A stretch of DNA of 64,000 nt from Fallopia convolvulus (taxonomy: Eukaryota; Streptophyta; Magnoliopsida; Caryophyllales; Polygonaceae), in assembly GCA_964016875.1 (NCBI GenBank), contig OZ024721.1:14986109-15050108 (forward strand). Direction: 5' to 3'. Both the position numbers and the translations under genes were made by a program. Each line of letters opens with the position of its first letter. Position 1 is the stretch's first letter. The notes beneath the pieces were generated by a model. It was not told where the DNA came from, did not search any database, and saw only the letters and a list, made by a program, of their open reading frames with translations. Below, piece by piece: positions 36,811 to 48,897 of this stretch.

Positions 36811-37159
36811 GTGATTGAGAAAGGAAAATGCAACGTATTTATTGATCATAACTTTGCTTGTAAAGAAATCATGCATATAATACATATTTGATTATGTACC
36901 CTAGGTGTACGTATGATTAATTATATCAGGAATGATATGGATCGACTTCAATTTTTGTTAAAGATCTTTGAAGATCTTGCTATTTTTTTTTAAAATATTG
37001 TGCATTTATGTGATTATGTAACCTAGATGTATGATTAATCATATAGATCCCAATCCCATCCAAATTCCTTGTTGCATTCGAAAGGTCTCGGTAGAAACTT
37101 TTGAACAAGTACAATCATTTTAGATTTGAATCAATTTTTTTGTTGGACATGCAATGTAA

Positions 37160-38462
37160 TTTCTTAGGTAATTGGCAAGTTGAAGGTATTGATTATCATG
37201 AGACATTTGCACCGGTGGTCAAAATGGTCATGGTTCGGGTTTTTCTTTCTGTTGCTGTTATTCAGAATTAGGAGCTTCATTAGATGGATGTCCATAATAC
37301 ATTTCTGCATGGCGATCTTCATGAAGATGTTTATATGCTTCCTCCTCCAGGGCTTCAAGGGATACTTCCCAGGCAGGTCTGCAAACTTCAAAAGTCACTT
37401 TATGGCTTTAGACAAGCTCATAGGCAATGGTTTCGAAGCTTGCCGCAGCTCTCAAAGCATTCAGATTTTCTCAAAGTAGGGCCGACTACTCTCTTTTCTT
37501 TGTGTCCCCTAATGGCAATGTCTTGCATGTTGTAGTATATGTGGACGACCTTATTATTGCCGGAAATAATGCCTTTTTACATGAAGGATCTTGGGGTTCT
37601 CAAATACTTCTTAGTCCTCGAAATTGCTCGTGGTCCACTTGGTATCTTCTTATCACAACAGAAGTATGCCCTTGATATTCTTGCTGATTCAGGACACTCG
37701 GGCTTCAAGCCATGTGATTCGCCTATGGATCCCACACATCGTTTGGCAGAGGCTTCGAGCACGGAGTATGCCGATCATCTGAGTTATCAGTGTCTTGTTG
37801 GCCGCCTTATTTATCTTACTACCACTCGGCCTGATTTGTGCTATTTGGTTCATGTTCTTGCTTAGTTTATGCAATGTCCAAAAATTGAACATTGGCATAC
37901 GACCATGCAAGTTCTTAGGTACCTTAAAAGTCATCCTGGTTAAGGTCTACGTCTTTTCAAGGAGAGTGCTTTGCAGTTAACGACGTGGTGTGACTCTGAT
38001 TGGGTTGCTTGCTCACTGACTCGTCGTTCTGTTTATGACTATTTTGTTATGCTTGACACTTCTCCCATCTCCTAGAAGACGAAGAAACAACTGATTGTCT
38101 CTCACTCTTCAGCCGAAGTAGAATATCGTTCTATGGCCTCAGTTTGTTGTGAGTTGGTCTGGCTCAAGTCTTTGCTTCGCTCTCTCAACATTTCCCATTC
38201 GTTTCCCATTCGTCTTCATTGTGATAGCCAGGCTACTTTGCATATTTCTTCTAATCCGGTTTTTCATGACCGCAACAAGCATATCGAGATTGATTATCAT
38301 TTCATCGTGATTTGGTTCTTAATGGGACAATTCTTATGTCTCATATCTCTACAGCTCATCAACCGACATACTTATTTACCAAGGCTTTGGCTCGCACATA
38401 ATTCTCTTACATGTCTTTCAAGTTGGGCATTGTTGATCTTTATCCTCCAACTTGAGCGGGAG
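37160..38462 (+). pseudogene. Broken Ty1/Copia polyprotein (RT and RNase H)
   Basis: Frame-hopping translation gives EGIDYHETFAPVVKMV, then MDVHNTFLHGDLHEDVYM, the catalytic VVVYVDDLIIAGN (about 37530-37570), YFLVLEIARGPLGIFLSQQKY and RPDLCYLVHVLA. RNase H follows: SHSSAEVEYRSMASVCCELV, RLHCDSQATLHISSNPVFH and NKHIEIDYHF. This is Copia order. Gag, protease and integrase are missing upstream. The end carries ttgagcgggag (38450-38460), the usual Copia polypurine tract, and an AT-rich LTR-like stretch runs to about 38600. Confidence 0.92.
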
Positions 38463-38610
38463 TAATAGAAGATATTATTAATTTGTATAATTTGTATATC
38501 TTTCCTTAGATTGTATATCTTGTTTTATCTTATCTTTGGATAAGATATTTTGTACTTGTATACAATCAACCCTTGAAAGCCTATTAGATCATACATAAAT
38601 TCTCCCAAAA
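38463..38610 (+). mobile_element. Probable remnant of a Copia 3' LTR
   Basis: It directly follows the polypurine tract. It is AT-rich, with ttgtatatctt repeated and cttgtatacaatcaaccctt, the style of short Copia LTRs. No partner LTR was found, so the right boundary is approximate. Confidence 0.4.
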
Positions 38611-39395
38611 TTCCTTCTCTTCACATAAGATGTGCGCACATAAATTCCTCTTAGTTTTCCATTACGCACCATCCTTTTTCCCTAAGTCCACTTCAAGAGC
38701 TTCTATCTAATCTCAAGATTTAAACTTAGAAACTCTAACTCTTTCCTTTTTGGATTAAAAGTTTGTTGTTCCAATTTTACTTTCTGTTGAGAGAGTGTTG
38801 GATCCCACATAAAAAAACGTAGACATAAATCTTTTAGTATATAATTTCATAAGTTACTACACTAAGTCACTAATTGCCATTTGGTAAACCGATAAACTGA
38901 GAGTCGTGCGATAACAGACGTAGCATTCAACCTAAATCATATGACAAGCATGTCATACCTTCCTCATTTCTATGCATTTTCAACTATTCCTAAAACTTTA
39001 ATATTCTTTTATTTTAAAAACTCAATGTTGTGAGTAGTCTTATCGATTGTAGAACATAAACTATTAATCCCTTATTTTCACGTTTCGAAATTTGGGTTAT
39101 GAAAGTCGGATTTTCTCAGCACGAGTTTGTATTTTTTTTAATTTAATTATTTTGGAAACAAAATTACCAAGGAGGAATCGAAGATTTGACCGAATAAATT
39201 ATGCAAGATCTCTGGCATATACTCCGTATAAATAAATTTGGTAATATGTTCACAACCCAGAAAGGAGATTCACCAGAGACTACATTAAACAAGTAAAAAA
39301 AAAAGATTGGCAGATGACATATGTACAACTTAACTAGTTGATTGATTAATTTTGACCAAAAAAAAGTTGATTGATTAATTGATAAATCACTTGAA

Positions 39396-39838
39396 TTAGA
39401 TGATACTCTGCCTAAATAATTGAGTTCCTGCCAAACAATTTCTCCCATCACCCACACAAGAAAAGCAGATCGAGGAACTACTTGTTCTTGTGAAATGCCC
39501 TCCCCTTCCCCAAAAGCTTCCGAACACAAACTCGCCCTCTAAAGAAAGCTCTCCCAACACCTTCTCCACCTCTTCAATGGAAGAAAACTCTTCTACTTCT
39601 AGCTGAATCAATCTGAAAGACCCCCTCACCAACTCATCTTCCAATGCTATAAACTCACTACTCTCTCTTTTCCTCTTCCTAGTACACCTCATCCGGAGCT
39701 TCGTAGCGTATTGTCTAGTCTTTAACGTCACCTTATGAAGAAGATGAAGCAAGAAGACGACGACGATTTGCAGGACCAAGCGTTGGCAGCAGCACGAGAA
39801 GACAACGCAGTCGGCAAGAGGGAATTGCAATCCTCCAT
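39396..39838 (-). CDS. Uncharacterised small protein, possibly frame-disrupted
   Basis: I do not recognise this protein. The longest frame reads a hydrophobic stretch (LQIVVVFLLHLLHKV), a basic segment (RMRCTRKRKRE), then an acidic helix-like part (SSIEEVEKVLGELSLEGEF), and ends at 39396. It has no ATG at its left end. The only good ATG, 39838 on the minus strand, after a leader with TATA-like and CT-rich sequence, opens a different frame (MEDCNSLLPTALSSRAAANA) that stops after about 36 codons. A small indel in the TCG/TTC-rich part near 39770 could have separated them. Composition and layout look gene-like, but function and integrity are unknown. Confidence 0.4.
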
Positions 39839-40309
39839 GGATAGCTAAAAAGGAATGAGCGAAGCAAAGAAAGGGGAGATGATATATGGATTTGGAAGAA
39901 AGTCATTGCTTGTGAAGGAGGATGTTTTCTACCTTTAATTGTATGAGGGCATGATATCTTAGGAAGTCAATAATAATGCAAGATTTGATTGAAAAAGATG
40001 ACTTTCATATTTAAAAAAAAGAAAGAAAAATACAAAGAAGAAGAATAGATCATGTGATGGGTTGCCTTGGGGGAGAGACAAATAGTACAAGTTAGTGGCT
40101 GTCAATCAATTGGAAAGAAAATAAACTATCTGAATTGAACGGAATCAATGAAGTAGGCTTGTGATTACGTTTAAGTTGCTTTTTTAAGCCTTTGGAATAA
40201 ATGCTACTAGAACTCTAGCATTATTGTCTATTTGCTTTTTTTTTGGTAGAAGGAGAGGCGACACTCTCCGGCCTCTCAAGGAGACATTTTATTAATAATA
40301 AAAAACGGG

Positions 40310-40752
40310 CTAAGTAGTCAACAAACGGGGGATAGCTCGACCCCTTACATCAGCAGATAATAATGAAATAGCACTCTCCAACGGGTCAAGCAATACATTA
40401 AGTCCTAAACTAAAGGAAAAAGCAAGAGAAACAAGATAGTCAGCTATACTATTTGCTTCCCGATAAATATGACGAAATTGGATTTCCCAATTTCTATAAA
40501 TAAAGTCTTGGCACCTGTGCACCAGACTGTAGAGTGGGTGACTACTTTCCATAGGTCGTCCTAAAAGTAGATCCACTAATTGTGAATCTACTTCTAAAGA
40601 GACCCTCATATAGCCCTTGCTCCAAGCAAGACTCAAACCTTGAACGACACCCCAAAGCTCTGCCATAGGAACAGTACAAATTCCAATATTATGCACAAAG
40701 CCAATCAACCACTTACCATCATTGTCCTTGATGACGCCTGCTGCTTGTCTTC
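40310..40752 (-). pseudogene. RNase H domain (RVT_3) from a LINE
   Basis: The minus strand reads QAAGVIKDNDGKWLIGF, AELWGVVQGLSLAW, VSLEVDSQLVDLL and IQFRHIYREANSIADYL. These are the successive motifs of the plant RNase H-like RVT_3 domain, including the D in EVDS and the REAN-x-x-AD end. Such domains close plant L1 ORF2. A T-run on the plus strand at about 40230-40240 could mark the poly(A) end. Upstream RT is absent. Confidence 0.85.
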
Positions 40753-41660
40753 AAGGAAAAGCATTTACCTCTTTTGAAACGGCACCATCATCTCTATAAA
40801 TTTCACTTGAGGCTAAGCAAAGCCCAAATTTGAGGCCCAAATCTTAATAAATATATAAAACATTTGAGGAATGGACTCGGACCAAAATTAGAGTGTTGTC
40901 TCTACTTTAGTCTAATGGAACGCCAAAAACCTGTTTTCTAAAATCAGAGGTGGTGGGACTTGTGGTGCGACTAGGCGCTTTCTAAGAGATGTTAGGTAGA
41001 CCTGGATGGCCAGGAGTTTCCTAGCGTCTAGGTGGCCACCTAGCCCGTCTTTTAGAACATTTTGGCGTAGTATTTCGGTTCAAGTTGTCTTTACTCTCCC
41101 TCCCTCCGAACAGTGGTACATGAGCGATTGGAAGACCAGTCTCATGTGTGTGTAGGTCCGATCTTGCTATAGTGTTGATTTGCTTTTGAAGAAGAGAACT
41201 TTAATTCTCTTGGATGGCACACTTCTCCTTAGATTTTTGTGGAAGACTCCTCCAAGTAGACTTCAAATGGAAAGGATTGGATTCTTAGAACACAAGATAT
41301 TTGGACTGAATAGAGAAAGCAAGGAGCTCTAGGTCTAATTTTCAATCTGATTTTTATTGAATGAAAACATACCATATAAATAGAAAACTAAAGCAAACTA
41401 TTTTATCCTAGAAGAGCACTCCTAGGGCCAACCATGTCATATAATTTCAGGCCCTAGTGATGCTTCCAGCATAAGATAGAAATCCTAAGCTAAAAGATAG
41501 AAAGGCTAGTCAATTTTCTTTATAGAAAATCTTATCTTCTTTGCCTTGAAAGACAAGAAATTCCAAATAAATAAAATAAAATAAAGCATTAATAATGTTA
41601 CATATTAAATCAATTAATAAAATTTACATAACTACCCTTATTAGAAAAGTGGGTTATTAC
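40753..41660. other. Intergenic sequence between two retroelement relics
   Basis: No gene motif was found. AT-rich 41160-41640 precedes the Copia relic and could hold decayed retroelement sequence, but no terminal repeats or primer-binding site were identified. Confidence 0.35.
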
Positions 41661-41664
41661 ATTG

Positions 41665-43240
41665 GGTGTTTGTGTTATGCTTCTCACTCAACTAAATCCC
41701 GAGACAAGTTTGGTTCAAGAAGCAAGAAGTACATCTTCATTGGCTATCTAAATGGTAAAAGAGGTTAGGATTTGTTTGATATTGAATCTAAAGACATATT
41801 TGTAAGCCAGGATGTCATATTCTATGAGACAATCTTCCCTAGTAACAACTCTATCACTCCTGCACCGGCTCCTAGTTCTTCAGATATTTCTCCGACTATT
41901 TTTATGACCCCCTCACTCTTAAGTCATGATCGTGACTCAACTAATCACGACCATGACTTTGTCTATAAACAGTTCAAGGCATTAAGTCACGATTGTGACT
42001 CCATTAATCACGACCGTGACTCTGCCCATAACCGACCCTTGGCATTACGTCACAATTATGACTCCATCGATCACGACTGTGACCCTCCCCCGATTGCGTC
42101 TTCATCACCCGCCTCCAAATCACTGTCCTCAGATACTCCCTATCATATATATATATATAACTGCTTATATTTCCTATAATAATTCGTCACCTACACATGC
42201 TAGGCTCTTAGTAGTTGTTACATCTGGTTATGTGCCACATACTTTTTCTAATACTCTTAAATATCTTCACTAGAGAGATGTTATGTCTAGTGAGATCGAT
42301 GCCTTGGCAAAGAAACAAACATGGACATTATGTGAGTATAATTGTTGACAAAATTCCCATTGGATATAAATGGGTGTTTAGGATTAAATACAAATCTGAT
42401 AGCATTATTGAACAGTATAAAGCAAGATAGGTTGTGCTTGGCAATCGTCAGGTTGAAGGTGTTGACTATAATGAGAATTTTGTGCATGTTCGAGTTTTCT
42501 TGTTGTTTCAATTGTTAAAGGCGGGCATTGCATCAAATGTATGTTTGTAATACATTCCTACATGGTGATTTTCATGAGGATGTCTATATGAAAACCTCGC
42601 CAAGTTACTCGACTGCATCCTCTAGGCTCTTCTATCACCTTCGAATGTTGCTCTATGGACTTTGGCAGGCCCCATGGAATTGGTTCTTTAAACTTGCTAC
42701 TACATTAAGGAATTTTGGCTTCATTCAGAATTATGCTAATTATTCCTTGTTGACATTTTCTCATGATTATATTGTTTTACAGATGTTAGTTTATGTGGAT
42801 GATATTATTATTATTGGGAATGATACAACCTTTATATCTAAATTTAAAATATATTTAAGTTCTTGTTTCTCAAGGAAGGACTTGGATGTTCTAAAGTATT
42901 TTTTTAAGAATTGAAATAACCCGTTCTTCTAAGGGTTTGTTTCTTTCTCAACAGAAATACACTCTTGATTTAATTTTTGGATCTGGCTTGCTTATTGGTA
43001 AGCCATGTGACTTTCCCATGGAGTAAAATCAGCAACTTGTGTTGCCTAAAAATGCTTTCTTCAATCAGCCTGAGCAATATTGGTGTATTGTGGGACGTCT
43101 TATTTATCTTACCATTACCAAGCTAAAAATCAATTTTGTTGTGCATACTCTTGCTCCGTTTCTACAACAATTGTGTATTGATCATTGACACACAACTCTT
43201 CGTGTTCTTCACTATCTTATGTTAGTGACTATTGAATGAA
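41665..43240 (+). pseudogene. Second broken Ty1/Copia polyprotein
   Basis: The integrase C-terminal part is visible (RDKFGSRSKKYIFIGYLNGK, then DIFVSQDVIFYE), then the linker and reverse transcriptase in several frames: DALAKKQTWTL, WVFRIKYKSD, NTFLHGDFHEDVYM, LVYVDDIIIIGND (about 42785-42825). Stops and frameshifts interrupt every domain. The body is distinct from the Copia relic at 37-38 kb. A 63-bp tandem repeat sits in the linker. Confidence 0.92.
41925..42090 (+). repeat. 63-bp tandem repeat encoding His-Asp-rich 21-mers
   Basis: Copies begin at 41925, 41988 and 42051 (partial). Each carries CACGAxxxTGAC twice and encodes HDxDSxNHDxDxxxxxxxxAL, so it keeps the reading frame. It lies in the integrase-RT linker of the Copia relic. 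Confidence 0.9.
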
Positions 43241-43612
43241 TGTGATGTTTGATTTTACAGTTTTTTAAGGATTTTGGACAATTTTGTATGTTTGACTGAA
43301 TTGGTTTTTGCTGGTTTGTAGGTTTGTGCAAATTGAGAAGCTAGAATGGCTTTTTTTTGCTCTTTGTAGGTTTGTATGTTGAATATGGCTTTGATTTTTT
43401 GCAGGTTTGACACAGCAGGACAACTTCTGTTGGTGATGCTTGTTGCAAAAAAAAAAGAAGAGTTTTTGGGCAACTTTTGTTGGCTTTAGGAGTTTTGTGT
43501 TGTAATGGTTTAGATAACTTGTTTAGGGAGCTAACAAAACAAGAGCTTTTTGTTGGAAACATTATCGTTTAGTCTTGTATTTTGTACAAAACGTAATGAC
43601 AACCAATTGAGC

Positions 43613-44370
43613 TATACATGTTTCGAATGATCTCAATGAGCTTACTAGCCTAAATCAAACTACTTTTTCTATGCATTTTCAAGACAAATCATACTTTGTA
43701 GAATGTTTTGTTTCTCAATAGATAAGTGACAATTGCATATCAGATGCCACCCATTTAGCTGCAATTGTATCTAAGATGCCACCCACTTCAAGAGCAACCG
43801 AAACCCCTTGAACATCTTTTTTTTTTCTTTCACCCATTCAATGTAACGACAAACATTGCTTCATCTTGTATGCACCCAAACATGACTGAATAACATAAGA
43901 AATAATGATAAGAGCTCAAATAACAAGTTCTCAAATAAAAACAAGTGCTGAAATAACAAGTTAAGGAGTCACTTGAGTTTAATTTTGGATTGGAGAATCG
44001 AAGGAATTGAAAAATAGAACCTAAACACCATAAGTGTAATATGTCAAGTAAAATCAAAATGTGGTGAAAAGACAATAAAATCTTGCAACATCAACTAAGT
44101 ACAATGCTTTTAATGTAAATCAAACTACTTTGTAGAATGTTCCAAGGAACCTAAAGGCATTCCTCAAGATAAAAGATGATCTCAATGAACTTACTAGTAC
44201 AAAATGAGCTTATATATGTTTCAAATGATCTTAATGAGCTTACTCAAACTACTTTTTCAAGGCATTCCTCAAGACAGATCATACTTTGTAGAATGTTTTG
44301 TTTCTCCATAATTCCATGACAATTGCATATCATATGTCAACCATTTAGCGGCAATTGCATCTCAGATGCC
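43613..44370 (+). repeat. Pair of about 170-bp direct repeats, 593 bp apart
   Basis: 43613-43790 and 44207-44370 share long blocks: tgatct(c/t)aatgagcttact, atcatactttgtagaatg, tgacaattgcatatca and catttagc(t/g)gcaattg. Identity is about 85% by eye. A third partial copy lies at 44115-44200. It may be a decayed LTR pair or local duplication. Confidence 0.8.
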
Positions 44371-45249
44371 ATCCCAAAACCTTGAAGCACACTCTATCTT
44401 TGCACCTACACTCTCAATCTCACGCTATGCCTAAGAACACTCGACTACACCACTTGCGCAAATCCCACGCACAAGTTATCTCTTTCTTTCACACAAGATT
44501 ACAAGTTATGCTCAAAAGCCTTACCTTCTATCCTAAACACTGAAGTATTTAAGTTAGGGTAAGAGAGATCTCGTGTGTATCATTTCCCATTCGATTAGGG
44601 AAGTGACACACACTCAATCTTTACAAATCTTTCCTAATATAATATGCACACACACATAAAATATTACAAGAGAATTATATCATCTTCTTCTGATTTTTGC
44701 ACTCTTTTGTGATGATCTTCTCAATAAATAAACGCCCTAGCTATCTTACAAACAATCACATACGATCTGTGTATTCCTTCCATAAATAGTTTTCCTGCCA
44801 GCTAGTCGTGTTAGTGACTTTGTCAAGTCGTCAACTTGACTTGCAACTTCGAAGTCATTGACTTCTTGGAACCATCAAAACTCAAATCTTCTAACAATTA
44901 CATTATTTTTTTTATAAACGAGAAAACTAAACCTATAAGGCTATGTTATAAATGAATTTTTTTTGTTTCTACATGGATTGGACATTTTTGTTATAAAATG
45001 AAAAAGTGAGGGGCTAATTCATAATATTACTCAAAGTGTGGGCACTTCGGGGTAGAGTGCGCAACTATCAACTATCCCAAAAGTGTAGGATATTTTGTGA
45101 AATTTAAAAAGGTCAGGGTAGAGTGCGCAACCGTATAAATGGTTGAGATATTTGAAGCAATTTTTCCTATTATATTTGATCAAGGACCAATAACTATTGT
45201 ATTAATAATAGCCTTTTTAGTGTTCCATGCACACATAATAATAAGTTAA
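44371..45249. other. Intergenic, no gene
   Basis: No recognisable protein. Two short direct repeats containing gggtagagtgcgcaac occur at 45051 and 45117. Confidence 0.4.
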
Positions 45250-46108
45250 CTAGTTGAAGTCCTGTGAAATTCACAGGATAATTTTACTAAAAAATATAAA
45301 AATTTATAATATTAATATAAAATTTAAAATACTTATAATTGTATATAATATAGCAATAAAACTATGTAGTTTATAAAAAAAACTTTAAGATTCTACCACA
45401 TATTTTAATTAAATATATTTAAAATTTTATTTTTATTTATTTGTTGAGATGTTGCCCCAAAAGGGATTAAAAATTTTAAAAATGTTAATTTCACTTGATT
45501 GAATGTTTTTAAATATTTTTTTGTTTTTTGTTAAGATATTATTAAGGTTATGTATTTGAGTTCTTATCTTTTACTTTGTAATGAATATAATAATATTTTT
45601 AAATATTGAGAAAATTAATATAAAGATTGGTATAAAAGATAATATAAAGAAAAAATAATATAATGTTATAACTTAAAACCAATTATGGTAGGATTTCTAT
45701 CAAGGATATTATAACTTATTAAAATATTTTTTAACATTAATTTATTAAAATTTAGGTAGATATATCAATGTATACTAAAATATATCATATATTTTTAATC
45801 AATAATTTATTATATTGCAAAGTATCAACATATAGATAAAAAAAATTATATACTTGGAGTGCAAGATTTATTAAAAGATAAAAGAAAATTTATTATGTAT
45901 AAGATTAATATAAAAAATATTAGTCTATAGATTAAGTTTTGTTAAAAGATATGCATAAAATTAATATAGAAAATATCTTCATATAGATAGATCAATTGGA
46001 TGTATAGAAAGAATAATACAAATTATTATTAAAAAGTTTGACATTATTTTTATTCAAGTAATGCCACGTGGTGCAAATTTTTCAACATGGTTTCTGCTTT
46101 ATAATGTA
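45250..46108 (-). mobile_element. Non-autonomous Helitron H
   Basis: On the minus strand the 3' end shows the palindromic hairpin CCTGTGAATTTCACAGG (plus 45261-45277), seven nucleotides, CTAG (plus 45250-45253) and T. The 5' part reads acattataaagcagaaacc near 46107. The same start and a following ccacgtgg block occur in Helitron F (52073-53113), which defines a family. The exact 5' base is uncertain because another Helitron abuts it. Confidence 0.6.
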
Positions 46109-46686
46109 TAGTTATACCCGTCGTACCATGTACGACTACGATTCGATATTTTATAGGCATTATGGATAGGATATTAATAAATAAATAAAAATATAATATA
46201 AACTTTAATATAAGTAATGTGTTGCTCATAGAATGTATAATTTTTTAATCAAATATTATATTCTTCATATTTTATTACTTTTCATGTATGTAAATTTAGA
46301 GATTATCAAACATTTTAATATATCTATTAAATATTTTATTGTCTATTTTTATTAATTTTTAAAAATATAAATATTTATCTATAAAAAGTCACTATATATC
46401 TATAAATAAATTCATCAAAAGATATATGCTAAAAAAATTATGTTTATTTTAAAATATTTTAGCTTTAATTTTAAATACTTGTATAAGGAAGTTTTCAAAA
46501 GATATTGTTATACTAAATAGATATTTCATATTTGTTTGATGTTAAAGATAGATTTAAATAGTTAAAGAAGAATTTAATAGGAAAAAGTTAAAATATTAGA
46601 AATAAAAATTAATTTTGTAAATATGAGGTGGGGCCAGAATCGTTCTAGTGGCTCGAAAAGGTATAGTTTTAATATATAGTTATAGA
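46109..46686 (-). mobile_element. Probable Helitron G abutting Helitron H
   Basis: A 7-bp stem hairpin (GTCGTAC/GTACGAC, plus 46120-46136) is followed on the minus strand by gggtataa and CTAT, one base away from the expected CTAG. A TCTATAACTATATATT start follows an A at 46687. The two elements lie head-to-tail. The degenerate end makes the call moderate. Confidence 0.45.
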
Positions 46687-47149
46687 TACATAGATACATA
46701 AATTAAAACGTTGGAATATGTATATTTTTTGTAGAAAAAGAGTCCCGTGCGAATGGTCGCGTGTGTGGGAAATAAGAATAAATATCGATCATTCATTCCA
46801 AAAAATCAACGTCCATGATTAAACATTCATTAAAAAAAATACGGCACAGGCGAATTTTTCCCGTATTATTCGCGTATTTTTCAATAAAGTACGACACGGA
46901 CGAATTTTTCCCGAATTATTCACGAATTTTTCGAAAAATACGTTTTTATGAGACGCGCCCAGTTTGTTCATCAGAAATAGCGATTTGTTCATCAATATTC
47001 ACCAATTGTTCATCAATACTAACTAATTGTGCATTGAGTTTTTGATAACATTGTTCATTGATTTCGAACTTTTTTAATTTTTAATTTTATTTTTTAACCT
47101 TAATTATGTGTAGGAATACAATATTATGTAGTTTTTTTATGCACATATA

Positions 47150-47400
47150 GTTAGTTTTGATATACTCATATTTGTTCATTGATATACTCGTATTTGTTCA
47201 TTGATATACCCCTATTTGTTCATTGATATACCCATAGTATACCATTATTTGTTCATTAGTATACTTCTGTTTTGTTCATTGGTATACCATTATTTGTTCA
47301 TTGATATACCCTATTTGTTCATGGATATACCCTTATTTGTTCATTGATATAACCTTATTTGTTCATTATTATAACCTTATTTGTGAATTGAAATAAACTT
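47150..47400 (+). repeat. Tandem array of about 24-bp units, ttgttcattgatatacc
   Basis: About ten units of (t)atttgttcattgatatacc with small length changes. This is the left subterminal array of the MULE-like element; the inverted partner is spread over 47730-48010 and 48940-49020. Confidence 0.9.
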
Positions 47401-48047
47401 ATGTTTTATGTGTCAAGGCTATCAACTTGTACATTTAGGACTATTAATACCATCAACTTGTACATTTAGGACTATCTATTTGTGCATTTTTGGATTTATT
47501 TTGTGCTTTAAGGCTATCTTGAATTCAAAGTATAATACGAATGAAGTGCTTTAAGGCTAACTTGTCAATACGAATGAAGTGCTCAATATATATAGTACCA
47601 AATTAAGATAAGTTTGATGTAGAAACTTGAATGCAAAAGATAATAGATAAAGAATTTGACTTTGCAATCAATGGTGTATGCTAAGAGAACGAGATAGCAA
47701 TAAATCGAAGAGGAGTGCTTGTGCCTTATTTAGCTATGAACAAATTGATGTTATTAATGAACAAATATGCATATAGCAATGAACAAATTGAGTTTACTAG
47801 TGAACAAATATGCATCTAGTAATGAACAATTATATGAAAAAGGCAATGAACAAATATGTATAAACCAGTGAACAAATTGATGTTACTAATGAACAAATAT
47901 GCACAAACCGATGAACAAATATGCCAAAACCAATGAATATATATTTTCGTTTTTTATGAACAAAATCACAATGTTGATGAACATATTAAATTGTAATTTT
48001 GATACACATTTGTTCATTTTTTATGTACAAACAATAGATTTTTGATG

Positions 48048-48897
48048 CAGTGGCGGAGCTGGGGGTGGTCCTGAAGGGTCAGTTGACCCCTCAACCCGTC
48101 GGAAAACCGCTAATATGGTTGGAGGAAGAGGTTGAAGACTACCGGCAAGACCCCTCTTTCTCGCAAGACAAAATTTAGAATTAATTATCCTAATTTTTAG
48201 AGGGCTATTGTAGATAATCTCATGGGTAGTATCCCTGATTTTACGAAATTAAATTTATGAGTTCAAAATTAAGGTTGGAATATTGAACTCCATTAACGGA
48301 AAAAATGGGAGTACTTCTGCAGTTGTGTTCCTGGAAAGTTGGAAACGAAGACAAAATTACAAGGTTGGCCACGTTTTTCCATTATTAACACACACGTCCC
48401 ATATTTTTGTGTTATTTACATAATTTATTCAAACTTCTAAATCCAAAACATTTACATCCATAACTAATTTCAAACTACTTTAAAACTTTGTAAAACGTAA
48501 ATGAATCACTTAATTAAATTTCTCAAATTATACTTTGGCCTATTTAATCACAAAAATACATTCTTATATTAGTTTAAATTCTTCTTTTTATCAAAATTAT
48601 TTTAAAAGTAATATTACTATTGAATTGTGATATTGTTTGATTTATTTTTTAAAAAATATAATAAACATCATAAATTCAAATTATTATTGGTATGTTTATA
48701 TAAAATATCCTTTAAAAAAATTTAAATTTTTAAATGGTTATTAATGTAAATTTGTAGGCTAGATTTACATCTTTTTTTATTGTAAATATTATACCACAGT
48801 TCAACTAATATTATTTGGTATTAATAAATTATTTTTTAATATAATATGTTATTATTTTTTGTGACCCCTCTAGCGGAAATCTCTGGCTCCGCCACTG
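48048..48897. mobile_element. Non-autonomous hAT element nested in the MULE
   Basis: It starts CAGTGGCGGAGCT and ends, reversed, CAGTGGCGGAGCC. The 8-bp target duplication ttttgatg is exact on both sides (48040-48047, 48898-48905). Joined flanks restore the ATGAACAAA-type array of the host element, so the hAT arrived later. The 850-bp interior is AT-rich with no transposase. Confidence 0.92.

Noticed and set aside
36472..36885. 137-codon minus-strand ORF over the calmodulin-like gene
   Set aside because: Antisense shadow of the GC-rich EF-hand coding sequence.
42139..42160. (TA)n run in the second Copia relic
   Set aside because: Too short to be worth a repeat feature.
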